Positions 29,026 through 37,651 of a stretch of 64,000 bases of DNA are shown here, piece after piece. The DNA is taken from the NCBI GenBank assembly GCA_009996615.1, contig JAACZU010000015.1:26637-90636 (forward strand). Reading direction: 5' to 3'. Each line of letters starts with the position of its first letter. Position 1 is the first letter of the stretch. Position numbers and translations under genes: made by a program. The notes under the pieces were generated by a model that was not told where the DNA came from, did not search any database, and saw nothing but the letters and a program-made list of their open reading frames with translations. This DNA is from Rhodanobacteraceae bacterium. Lineage in GTDB: Bacteria > Pseudomonadota > Gammaproteobacteria > Xanthomonadales > Rhodanobacteraceae.

Positions 29026-29799
29026 TCACTTCCCGTCGTCGGCGAACACCGCGAACATGCCGACGTACGGCTTGACCATCATCGGCGCGGCGCCGGCGTA
29101 GCCGCCGTCGCGGGTCCAGATGCGCGACAGGGTGCCGTCGAGGTAGAGCGCGTCGCGGCAGCCGAACGCGTCGCGGAACAGGCGCGCGAACGCGTGGAAC
29201 GTGACCGGCGCGACGCTGACCGCGAAGACGACCTGCTGCGGCGTCTTCGCACAGACGCCGCTGCGCCATTTCAGGCTGTCGGAGGCCTCATCGAAGGCCG
29301 GATTGATCGCGCCGTCGACGACCAGCATCGGGCCGGACTGCGTGGCCAGGCGCGCGTCGATGCCGCGCTCGCGCCAGGCCGCGGTCGGCACCACGCCGGC
29401 ACGCTCCTGCGCATCGACGTAGAACACGCCGTTGGGCTGGATCGAGAAGTTGCCGGCGCGCGCGACGCCGCGCGCGGTGTTGAGCGGCCGCAGCGTGCGG
29501 CCGTCCTCGATGTACAGGCCGAGCGGGCGGAACTCACGGTCGTAGATGCCGGCATTGGTCGCGAACACGAGCTCGCGGCCATCCTGCTGGCCCCACTGGC
29601 GCAGCGCGTCGATGCTCGCCAGCGCCTGGCCGTCGACCTGCCAGTGCAGTTCGAGGCGGTCGCGCGCGAGGTCGACGTCGACGACCCGGTAATCCACCGC
29701 CTCGAAGCGGACCTGCCGCTGCGCCGGCGTCGCAGCCACGGATGCCGCGACGAGCAGGCCGCAGGCCAGCGCAAGGAGGCGTTCGGGCAGAAGGTACAT
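29026..29799 (-). CDS. Phosphodiester glycosidase family protein (DUF2233/NAGPA fold), secreted
   Basis: 257 residues from ATG 29799. Signal peptide MYLLPERLLALACGLLVAAS with cleavage near AAT. The domain shows the family's pattern: FATNAGIYDREFRPLGLYIEDG, FSIQPNGVFYVD, ATQSGPMLVVDG, and near the end CRDALYLDGTLSRIW. DUF2233 proteins resemble the human uncovering enzyme that hydrolyses GlcNAc phosphodiesters, and bacterial members act on envelope or sporulation glycans. Here the protein is likely periplasmic with an unknown glycan or phosphodiester target. Confidence 0.85.
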   Translation of the reverse strand: MYLLPERLLALACGLLVAASVAATPAQRQVRFEAVDYRVVDVDLARDRLELHWQVDGQALASIDALRQWGQQDGRELVFATNAGIYDREFRPLGLYIEDGRTLRPLNTARGVARAGNFSIQPNGVFYVDAQERAGVVPTAAWRERGIDARLATQSGPMLVVDGAINPAFDEASDSLKWRSGVCAKTPQQVVFAVSVAPVTFHAFARLFRDAFGCRDALYLDGTLSRIWTRDGGYAGAAPMMVKPYVGMFAVFADDGK

Positions 29800-29971
29800 G
29801 CCATCGATTGTCGCCGAAATGCGCGCAGGCGCAATGCGTAGCGGCGCACGGCCCGGTTGATCGTGGGTCGAACGGCATCGTCTGGTCGCACACGCAGGCA
29901 ACATCATGACGGGCTCGCGGATTCGGCGGCACGGCTACAATGTCGCCTTTCCCTCGCCCGATGCGATCGCC

Positions 29972-30454
29972 ATGCCCTCCTTCGATGTCGTTTCCGAGGT
30001 CGACAAGCACGAGCTGACCAATGCGGTCGACCAGGCCAACCGCGAACTGTCCAACCGTTTCGACTTCAAGGGCGTCGATGCGACGTTCGAGCTGGACGGC
30101 TACGTGATCACCGCCTCCGCGCCGAGCGATTTCCAGCTCAAGCAGATGCAGGACATCCTGCGTGCGCGCCTGATCGCACGCAATATCGACGTGCGCTGCC
30201 TCGACGTCGCCGAGCCGGAGGTCAACCTCGCCCGCGCGCGGCAGAAGATCACCGTCAAGCAGGGCATCGAGCAGCCGTTGGCGAAGAAGATCGTCGCACA
30301 GCTCAAGGCCGCCAAGCTCAAGGTCGAGGCTCAGATCAACGGCGACAAGCTGCGCGTGACCGGCAAGAAGCGCGACGACCTGCAGCTGGCGATCGCGTTG
30401 CTGCGCAAGAGCGAGCTGGAGATTCCGCTGCAGTTCGACAATTTCCGCGATTGA
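29972..30454 (+). CDS. yajQ: YajQ family cyclic-di-GMP-binding protein
   Basis: 160 residues from ATG 29972, matching the known length. MPSFDVVSEVDKHELTNAV, RFDFKGVDATFEL and KAAKLKVEAQINGDKLRVTG (each a piece of the two tandem alpha/beta domains) are characteristic. YajQ proteins bind nucleotides, and in Xanthomonas a member binds cyclic di-GMP and works with a LysR regulator to control gene expression; whether this holds here is inference. A TACAAT box at 29936-29941 is a candidate -10 element. Confidence 0.95.
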   Translation: MPSFDVVSEVDKHELTNAVDQANRELSNRFDFKGVDATFELDGYVITASAPSDFQLKQMQDILRARLIARNIDVRCLDVAEPEVNLARARQKITVKQGIEQPLAKKIVAQLKAAKLKVEAQINGDKLRVTGKKRDDLQLAIALLRKSELEIPLQFDNFRD

Positions 30455-30478
30455 GCGGCAAGCTGCGAAGGCGCCCCT

Positions 30479-30555
30479 GTGGGAGCGTCGGCAGGCGCGA
30501 TGCTCCTGTCGATCAGTCTTGAAAGCAGGAGCATCGCAGCTTCCGCCGCTCCCAC
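30479..30555. repeat. REP-like doublet, GTGGGAGCGG family
   Basis: GTGGGAGCGTCGGCAGGCGC at the left and GCTTCCGCCGCTCCCAC at the right, about 30 bases apart, directly downstream of yajQ. Confidence 0.84.
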
Positions 30556-30778
30556 CGAAGCCAAGGCGTGGCCCCCGTGGGAGGCTCAAGAGCCGCGGGG
30601 CCGCGTTCCTGCCGCATTCAGGCTGTCTACAGTCACTCCGGCGCAGGTTCATGCCGTTGCGCATCGCGCAACCGGTCGGGCGCATGCCCGGCCGCCCGCG
30701 AGCCTGCCGCCTGCCGGTCGCGACGCACGCCATCCGCAACCCGCGCAAGGCGACAGGGTGCTGACTGGAGGACATCGC

Positions 30779-31117
30779 ATGGACATTTTCCGGAAGGTTA
30801 CGTTGTCTTCGCTGCTTGCCGCGTCGTTCGGCCTGGTCGCTGCCACCGCATGGGCGCAGGACATGAGCCCGCCCGAGCCGGGCAAGATGGGCGGGATGAA
30901 GGAAATGCACGAGAAGATGGGCGGCATGCACAAGCAGCGCGTGGAAGGCATGCACGCGATGCCGGCCACCGTGACCACGGTCGACAAGCAGACCGGTCTC
31001 GTCGAGGTCACCGCCGAAGGCATGAACCTGCGCCTGCACTTCCCGCCCGCGACCGTGGCGGACCTCAAGGAAGGCGACAAGATCAGCGTGCACATGGGCT
31101 ACAGCAAGGAAAAGTGA
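30779..31117 (+). CDS. Small exported Met/His-rich protein, CusF-like in outline
   Basis: 112 residues; ATG 30779 has GGAGG 7 bases upstream. Signal peptide to about residue 26 (AAVATAWAQ type cleavage). The mature N-terminus is Met/His rich (KMGGMKEMHEKMGGMHKQ), which suits copper or other soft-metal binding. The C-terminal ~55 residues (ATVTTVDKQTGLVEV, LRLHFPPATVADLKEGDKI) resemble the small OB-fold of CusF-type periplasmic copper chaperones, but identity is not certain. It is 67 bases upstream of the cytochrome c gene on the same strand; the two may be functionally linked. Confidence 0.6.
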   Translation: MDIFRKVTLSSLLAASFGLVAATAWAQDMSPPEPGKMGGMKEMHEKMGGMHKQRVEGMHAMPATVTTVDKQTGLVEVTAEGMNLRLHFPPATVADLKEGDKISVHMGYSKEK

Positions 31118-31184
31118 TCGCCGCCGGCCGGACGCGGCATCCGCGCCGATGCCGCGTCCGGCCATTCTGCAAGGAGGAACCACC

Positions 31185-31808
31185 ATGCATCGCTTCCGCA
31201 CCGTGGTGGTCACGATCGTCGTCTGGACCGTGCTGCTCGCGCTCGGCGCCGTCGCGTTCGCGTGGAGCGGCCTGTATGACATCGGCGCCGACGCACCACA
31301 CACGCGACCGGTCGCCGCCCTCATCGGCCTGCTGCGCGAACGCTCCATCCAGGCCCATGCGGCCGACCTGGCGCTGCCCAAGCTCGACGATCCCCAGACG
31401 ATCCTCGACGGCGCCGGCCATTACGCGGAGATGTGCACCGGCTGCCATCTCGCGCCGGGCATGGCCGACTCGGAGATCCGCCCAGGCCTCTACCCCCGCC
31501 CGCCGAACCTGTCGAAGGTGCGCATCGACCCGCGCACTGCGTTCTGGGCGATCAAGCACGGCATCAAGATGAGCGCGATGCCGGCCTGGGGCGCCACGCA
31601 CGACGACGACGCGATCTGGAGCATGGTCGCGTTCGTGCAGAGGCTGCCGGAGCTGACGCCCGAGCAGTACAAGGACCTCGTCGCCAAGGCGCCGCCCGAC
31701 GAGGACATGGAGATGGACCACGCGCACGAGCACCCGCACGATGCGGGTGGCGAGCACGAGCATCCGGCGGACGGGCCGGTACGGCCGGCGGAATCGGAGC
31801 AGCCATAG
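31185..31808 (+). CDS. Membrane-anchored c-type cytochrome with a His-rich C-terminus
   Basis: 207 residues from ATG 31185, with AAGGAGG upstream. One N-terminal membrane segment (VVVTIVVWTVLLALGAVAFAW) anchors it facing the periplasm. The haem site is CTGCH near residues 84-88 and the distal ligand is the Met of KMSAMPAWG near 132. This is the class I cytochrome c layout. Unusual is the tail after residue ~165: acidic and His-rich (MDHAHEHPHDAGGEHEHP), which could bind a metal ion. Electron transfer partner unknown. Probably expressed with the Met/His-rich protein just upstream. Confidence 0.85.
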   Translation: MHRFRTVVVTIVVWTVLLALGAVAFAWSGLYDIGADAPHTRPVAALIGLLRERSIQAHAADLALPKLDDPQTILDGAGHYAEMCTGCHLAPGMADSEIRPGLYPRPPNLSKVRIDPRTAFWAIKHGIKMSAMPAWGATHDDDAIWSMVAFVQRLPELTPEQYKDLVAKAPPDEDMEMDHAHEHPHDAGGEHEHPADGPVRPAESEQP

Positions 31809-32148
31809 CCGTTCCGCAGTCGATGGGAGCACCGGCAGCGCGGTGCTCGTGCTTCGCCCAGCAGAGAGCATCGCGGCTTCCGCCGCTCCCACCAACGGCT
31901 TTGCTGCGCTGCTCCTGTGGGAGCGCCGGCAGGCGCGATGCTCGTGCTTCGCTTGGCCGGAGAGCATCGCGGCTTCCGCCCCTCCCGCCAATGCAATGGC
32001 GTTCCTGCGCTGCTCCTGTGGGAGCGCCGGCAGGCGCGATGCTTTTTGCCGCGCGAGCTTGCGGGCGCAATCCCGCACTTCGGAAACCCGGCGATAATCC
32101 CGCGCTGCGCGGCGCGTCCCGCCCGCGCACGATCCGGGGACATCCGCC
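31809..32148. other. Gene-free stretch occupied by a REP cluster
   Basis: 340 bases between two plus-strand genes, mostly taken up by the REP elements at 31822-32042. A GATAAT box at 32093 could belong to the downstream amidase promoter, with no convincing -35. Confidence 0.6.
31822..32042. repeat. Cluster of five REP-like elements, GTGGGAGCGG family
   Basis: Alternating halves: a diverged ATGGGAGCACCGGCAG at 31823, a reverse half ending GCTCCCAC near 31892, a forward half near 31917, a diverged reverse half (CCCCTCCCGCC) near 31988, and a forward half near 32019. GCGCTGCTCCTGTGGGAGCG is shared by the second and third spacer, so part of the array is a direct duplication of about 100 bases. 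Confidence 0.85.
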
Positions 32149-32922
32149 ATGCCCGCACTCCCGCGCGCCGCGCGTGCGACGCCGCCGATCGCTCGACGCC
32201 ATCGCAGCGTCGCGCTGCTGCTCGCCATCGCGCTACTCGCCGGCTGCGCGCCGCTGACGCCGCGCAATCCGCTGGCGACCTGGGTGCCCTCGCCCAACCA
32301 CAACGCGCGCCGGCCGGTGCTGATCGTGCTGCATGCGACCGAGCAGGACTCGGTGCAGCGCAGCCTGCGCACGCTACGCACGCACAACCGCCACGGCCGC
32401 GTCAGCGCGCACTACCTGATCGGCCGCGACGGCCACCTGTACCAGCTCGTCGCCGACAGCGAGCGCGCCTGGCACGCGGGCTCCGGGCACTGGGGTTCGA
32501 TCGAGGACGTCAACTCGGCCTCGCTCGGCATCGAGCTCGACAACGACGGCAAGGCCGCGTTCCCGCCGGCGCAGATCGACGCCCTGCTGCGCCTGCTCGA
32601 AGACCTGACCACGCGCCTGCAGATCCCGCGCACGCAGGTCATCGCGCACGCCGACCTCGCGCCGACGCGCAAGCACGATCCGAGCGCGCTGTTCCCGTGG
32701 CAGCGCCTCGCCGACGCCGGCTTCGGCCTGTGGCCGCGCGGCCCGCTGGACGATCCACCGCCCGGCTTCGATCCGTGGCTCGCGCTGCGCCTGGTCGGCT
32801 ACCCGCTCGACGACCGCACCGCGACCGTGCGCGCGTTCCACCGCCATTTCCGTGGCAACGAGACCGACGCGCTCGACGAGGAGGATTTGCGTATCCTGCA
32901 CGCGCTCGTGCGCAGCGAGTGA
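32149..32922 (+). CDS. N-acetylmuramoyl-L-alanine amidase, AmiD-type lipoprotein
   Basis: 257 residues. Signal peptide with lipobox LLAGC (Cys near residue 33) directs it to the outer membrane. The amidase_2 zinc site is seen as LHATEQDS near 61 and AHADLAPTRKHDPS near 165, with VNSASLGIELDN in between. These enzymes cut the bond between MurNAc and the stem peptide and serve in wall recycling. The last ~50 residues may be a small wall-binding region. The TGA overlaps an in-frame GTG of the next gene, hinting at coupling. Confidence 0.9.
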   Translation: MPALPRAARATPPIARRHRSVALLLAIALLAGCAPLTPRNPLATWVPSPNHNARRPVLIVLHATEQDSVQRSLRTLRTHNRHGRVSAHYLIGRDGHLYQLVADSERAWHAGSGHWGSIEDVNSASLGIELDNDGKAAFPPAQIDALLRLLEDLTTRLQIPRTQVIAHADLAPTRKHDPSALFPWQRLADAGFGLWPRGPLDDPPPGFDPWLALRLVGYPLDDRTATVRAFHRHFRGNETDALDEEDLRILHALVRSE

Positions 32923-32957
32923 GCGCGCGCCCGATCCTTCCGTCGAACGTGGATTCC

Positions 32958-33374
32958 ATGGCTACCCGCAGCGCGCAGAGTTCTCGCCCGTCCGCCGATT
33001 CGACCGCCGCCGTCGACGCGTTCATGCAGGCGCTCGATCACCCGCACAAGGACGCGATCGAGGCGTTGCGGCGCGTGCTGCTCGGGCTCGACCCGGCCGT
33101 CGCCGAAGGCATCAAGTGGAACGCGCCGAGCTTCCGCACCAGCGGCTATTTCGCCACGACGCACCTGCGCGCGAAGACCGGCATCGGCGTGATCCTGCAC
33201 CTCGGCGCGAAAGCACGCGAACTGCCGGACGGGCTGCGCATCGACGATCCGGCCGGCCTGCTGACGTGGCTCGGCACCGATCGTGCGATGGTCGCGTTCG
33301 CCGACGCGGACGACCTCCACGGCAAACGGGAAGCGTTCGAGCGCGTGCTGCGGCAGTGGCTGCAATACGTCTGA
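32958..33374 (+). CDS. DUF1801 domain protein
   Basis: 138 residues from ATG 32958. An in-frame GTG at 32919 overlaps the amidase stop (GTGA) and would add 13 residues; the ATG start suits the family better. The DUF1801 pattern is visible: MQALDHPHKDAIEALRRVLL, GIKWNAPSFRTSGYFATTH, and IGVILHLGAKA. The fold is YdhG-like with no known activity. No signal peptide. Confidence 0.82.
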   Translation: MATRSAQSSRPSADSTAAVDAFMQALDHPHKDAIEALRRVLLGLDPAVAEGIKWNAPSFRTSGYFATTHLRAKTGIGVILHLGAKARELPDGLRIDDPAGLLTWLGTDRAMVAFADADDLHGKREAFERVLRQWLQYV

Positions 33375-33447
33375 GAGCAGCCCCATAGGCTGGACGGCCA
33401 CCAGGCCGACCGCGCTGCGCGCGTCCAGCCTGCGCACATGCGCGGTT

Positions 33448-34152
33448 TCAGCCGCCGCCGAAGATGGCAGCGACCTCGTGCGCGGCGAGCGCGCGCCACT
33501 GCCCGACCGGCAGATCGCCGAGTTCGAGCCCGCCGATCGCGCTGCGATGCAAGGCGTCGACGTGGTTGCCAACCGCGGCGAACATGCGCCGCACCTGGTG
33601 GTAGCGGCCTTCACCGATCGACAAGCGCGCGTGGCGCGGGCCGAGCACGTCGAGGTGCGCCGGCGCGAGCGGCGTGGTTTCCGATTCCAGCATCAGCGTG
33701 CCGCTGGCGAAGATCGCGCCTTCGTCGCCGCGCAGGTCGTGCGCCAGCGTCGCCTCGTAGACCTTCACGACGTTCGAGCGCGGCGAGATCACCCGGTGCA
33801 GCAGCGCGCCGTCGTCGGTGAACAGCAGCAGGCCCGAGGTGTCGCGGTCGAGCCGGCCGATCGTCGACAGCGCCGGACTGCGCGCGCGCCAGCGCGGCGG
33901 CAGCAGGTCGTAGACGATGCGGCCGGCGTCCTTGGTCGAGCAGGTGTAGCCAAGCGGCTTGTGCATCATCAGCACCAGGCCCGGCGGCGGATCCAGCGGC
34001 TCGCCGTCGAGACGGATGCGCGCATGCTCGACCTTGTCGTCGGCGTACAGCACCTCGCCGTCGGCGTCGGTGATGCGGCCCTCGCGGAACAGCGCGGTGA
34101 CTTCCTTGCGGCTGCCGTAGCCGAGGTTGGCGATCAGCTTGACCAGTTTCAT
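33448..34152 (-). CDS. 16S/23S rRNA pseudouridine synthase, RsuA family
   Basis: 234 residues from ATG 34152, which overlaps the rsmC stop by four bases (ATGA). An N-terminal S4 RNA-binding region (KLIANLGYGSRKEVTALFREGRI) comes first, then MMHKPLGYTCS and the catalytic Asp in GRLDRDTSGLLLF. GRYHQVRRMFAAVGNHV completes the family signature. RsuA modifies U516 of 16S rRNA and close paralogues modify other sites; pairing with a 16S methyltransferase gene favours RsuA. It is probably co-translated with the upstream gene. Confidence 0.88.
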   Translation of the reverse strand: MKLVKLIANLGYGSRKEVTALFREGRITDADGEVLYADDKVEHARIRLDGEPLDPPPGLVLMMHKPLGYTCSTKDAGRIVYDLLPPRWRARSPALSTIGRLDRDTSGLLLFTDDGALLHRVISPRSNVVKVYEATLAHDLRGDEGAIFASGTLMLESETTPLAPAHLDVLGPRHARLSIGEGRYHQVRRMFAAVGNHVDALHRSAIGGLELGDLPVGQWRALAAHEVAAIFGGG

Positions 34153-35210
34153 GCGCGCGGCTCCTTCGCCTCGATGACCTTGAAGCCGTCGCGCACGTCG
34201 ACGACGCGCACGGTGGCGAAGCGCGCCGCGAGCGTCGCCTCGTAGGCGAGATGGCGGTTGGCGACCAGCCACAGGCTGCCGTGCGGCCGCAGCGCGGCGG
34301 CCGCGGCGGCGATGAACGCGCGGCCGAGTTCGGGCTGGTCGGCGCGGCCCTGGTGGAATGGTGGATTGCTGACGATCGCGTCGTAGCGCTGCGGCAGGCC
34401 GGCGGCGACGTCGTGCCAGAAAACCTCGAACGCGACCGCGCGCGACGCCTCGCGCACCGCGCGCTCGAGGTTGAGGCGCGCCGGTTCGAGCGCGCGCCGC
34501 TCGGCCTCGTACAGGTCGATCGCCTCGACGCGCGGACAGCGCCGCACGACCTCCGCGGCGAGGTAGCCGTAGCCGGCGCCGAGATCGGCGACGCGCCCGG
34601 CCAGTGTCGCCGGCAGGTGCGCGGCGAGCAGCGCCGAGGCCGTGTCGATGCGGTCCCAGGCGAACAGGCCGGGGCGGCTGAGGTAGCGGCCGTCGGCGAT
34701 CGGTCGCGGTGCGTCGAGCGCAATCCACGCCTCGACCAGCGCCGCATCGACGCCTTCGCCGAGCGGCGCAGTCCAGGCCACGCGGCACTTGTGCTTGGAC
34801 AGGCTCTGCAGCGTGCCGGCGAGGCGTTCGAGGTCGGCCTCCATCGAGCGCGCCCCCTCGTTGTTCGCCTGGCAGGCGACGACGATTCCACCCGGCACCG
34901 CGTGGCGCACCGCGCGTGCGAGCAGCGCGCGCGACTCCTCGCGCTGGCGCGGCGGCAGCACGAACACGAGCGGAAAGCGCGCAGCCGGGTCCGGCTCGTC
35001 GATCACGCCGACGCCGGCCCGCGCCAGCGCGTCGGCGAACGGCTTGAACGTCTGCACGCAGGCGAAGCGCTCGCGCGGCCACGCACGCAGCCACGCGCCG
35101 GCACGCGCGCGCAGGAACAGCGCGGGGCCGACTGCAGGCAGCGCGACGTCGCCTGCGGCCAACGGCAGGAACAGCGCGTCGAGCGCGCCATCGGTATCCG
35201 GTGGACTCAT
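34149..35210 (-). CDS. rsmC: 16S rRNA (guanine-N2) methyltransferase, RsmC-like
   Basis: 353 residues. Two related domains are present: an N-terminal non-catalytic one (FACVQTFKPFADALARAG and an LVFVLPPRQREE segment) and a C-terminal Rossmann methyltransferase with the SAM motif DLGAGYGYLA near residue 206 and the catalytic NPPFHQG near 281. This two-domain arrangement with NPPF is that of RsmC, which methylates G1207 of 16S rRNA on the small subunit. YajD lies just upstream on the same strand, 7 bases away, and the rsuA-like gene overlaps downstream, forming a likely yajD-rsmC-rsuA unit. Confidence 0.9.
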   Translation of the reverse strand: MSPPDTDGALDALFLPLAAGDVALPAVGPALFLRARAGAWLRAWPRERFACVQTFKPFADALARAGVGVIDEPDPAARFPLVFVLPPRQREESRALLARAVRHAVPGGIVVACQANNEGARSMEADLERLAGTLQSLSKHKCRVAWTAPLGEGVDAALVEAWIALDAPRPIADGRYLSRPGLFAWDRIDTASALLAAHLPATLAGRVADLGAGYGYLAAEVVRRCPRVEAIDLYEAERRALEPARLNLERAVREASRAVAFEVFWHDVAAGLPQRYDAIVSNPPFHQGRADQPELGRAFIAAAAAALRPHGSLWLVANRHLAYEATLAARFATVRVVDVRDGFKVIEAKEPRA

Positions 35211-35217
35211 CGGGAGG

Positions 35218-35586
35218 CTACTTGCCGCGGTTCAGCATCGCCTTCAGGTCGGCGAACGGATTGCCCGTGGCCGGACCGTCCGCGGCCGTCTCGTAACCGG
35301 CGCCGCGCACGTGGTCGATGTAGCGCGAGTGCTCGTTGTCGTGGCAGTAGACGCAGAGCAGTTCCCAGTTGCTGCCGTCGGGCGGGTTGTAGTCGTGGTC
35401 GTGGTTGCGGTGGTGCACCGTCAGTTCCTGCAGGTTCACGCGCGTGAACTCGCGCGCGCAGCGCCCGCAGACCCACGGATACATCTTCAGCGCACGCTCG
35501 CGATAGCCCTGCTCGCGCTGCTCGGCGGCGCGGCGCGCCTCGGCCACGATGCGGTCGAGCTTGGCGTTGTCGATCGGTTTCGTCAT
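35218..35586 (-). CDS. yajD: YajD family HNH nuclease
   Basis: 122 residues. The HNH core is complete: CGRCAREF near residue 40, LTVHHRNHDHDYNPP (catalytic His region), and NWELLCVYCHDNEHSRY with the second Cys pair. The length and the N-terminal helix fit YajD. It is a predicted single-domain nuclease of unknown target, conserved in proteobacteria. Its stop is 7 bases from the rsmC start, so the genes are probably one operon. Confidence 0.92.
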   Translation of the reverse strand: MTKPIDNAKLDRIVAEARRAAEQREQGYRERALKMYPWVCGRCAREFTRVNLQELTVHHRNHDHDYNPPDGSNWELLCVYCHDNEHSRYIDHVRGAGYETAADGPATGNPFADLKAMLNRGK

Positions 35587-35698
35587 TGGTGGCTACTCCA
35601 GTCCCGCGCCGTGTTCCCGCGGCTTGTTGCAAGCGTATTCGATATTCCGGATTCGGGAATGCGGCCATGCTCGCGCTGACGATGAGCGAGCGGATTCA

Positions 35699-35803
35699 GC
35701 CCCTATCTCGTCGCCGGAGAGGGGGCAACGGAGGCAAGGCCACCACGCTCATCGCGCGTTGCGCGACGTCCCCTCTCCCTTGACCCTCTCCCGCGAGGGG
35801 AGA
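35699..35803. repeat. Degenerate CCCTCTCCC-family element
   Basis: CCCCTATCTC and GGAGAGGGGG at the left and CCCCTCTCCC...CCCTCTCCCGCGAGGGGAG at the right. The final hairpin CCTCTCCCGCGAGGGGAG lies 3' of the ABC-F gene and might act in its termination, though it has no T tract. Confidence 0.6.
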
Positions 35804-35808
35804 CAAGC

Positions 35809-37434
<1,626 letters not shown>

Positions 37435-37546
37435 GGGAGCGCAAAGGCGAGAAAAAGGGCGCGGATTATAGCGGGCCGAACGCGCTCGCCGCGTGCCGCG
37501 GAGCGGGGGCAAGGCCGACGCGCCGATGCACTGCGCCTTCAGGCGC

Positions 37547-37620
37547 CATGCCCGCGAAAGCGGGCATCCATCTGCCTCGAGAGGTCGCAAAGGATGGATT
37601 CCCGCTTGCGCGGGAATGAC
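37547..37620. repeat. Hairpin repeat (GCCCGCGAAAGCGGGCATCCA family)
   Basis: CCCGCGAAAGCGGG hairpin followed by CATCCA, then the inverse GGATGGATTCCCGCTTGCGCGGG. It occupies the gap between the ABC-F and TonB receptor genes. Confidence 0.8.
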
Positions 37621-37651
37621 GTCGACTCAGGGCGACGCGTTCCGCGACCGC

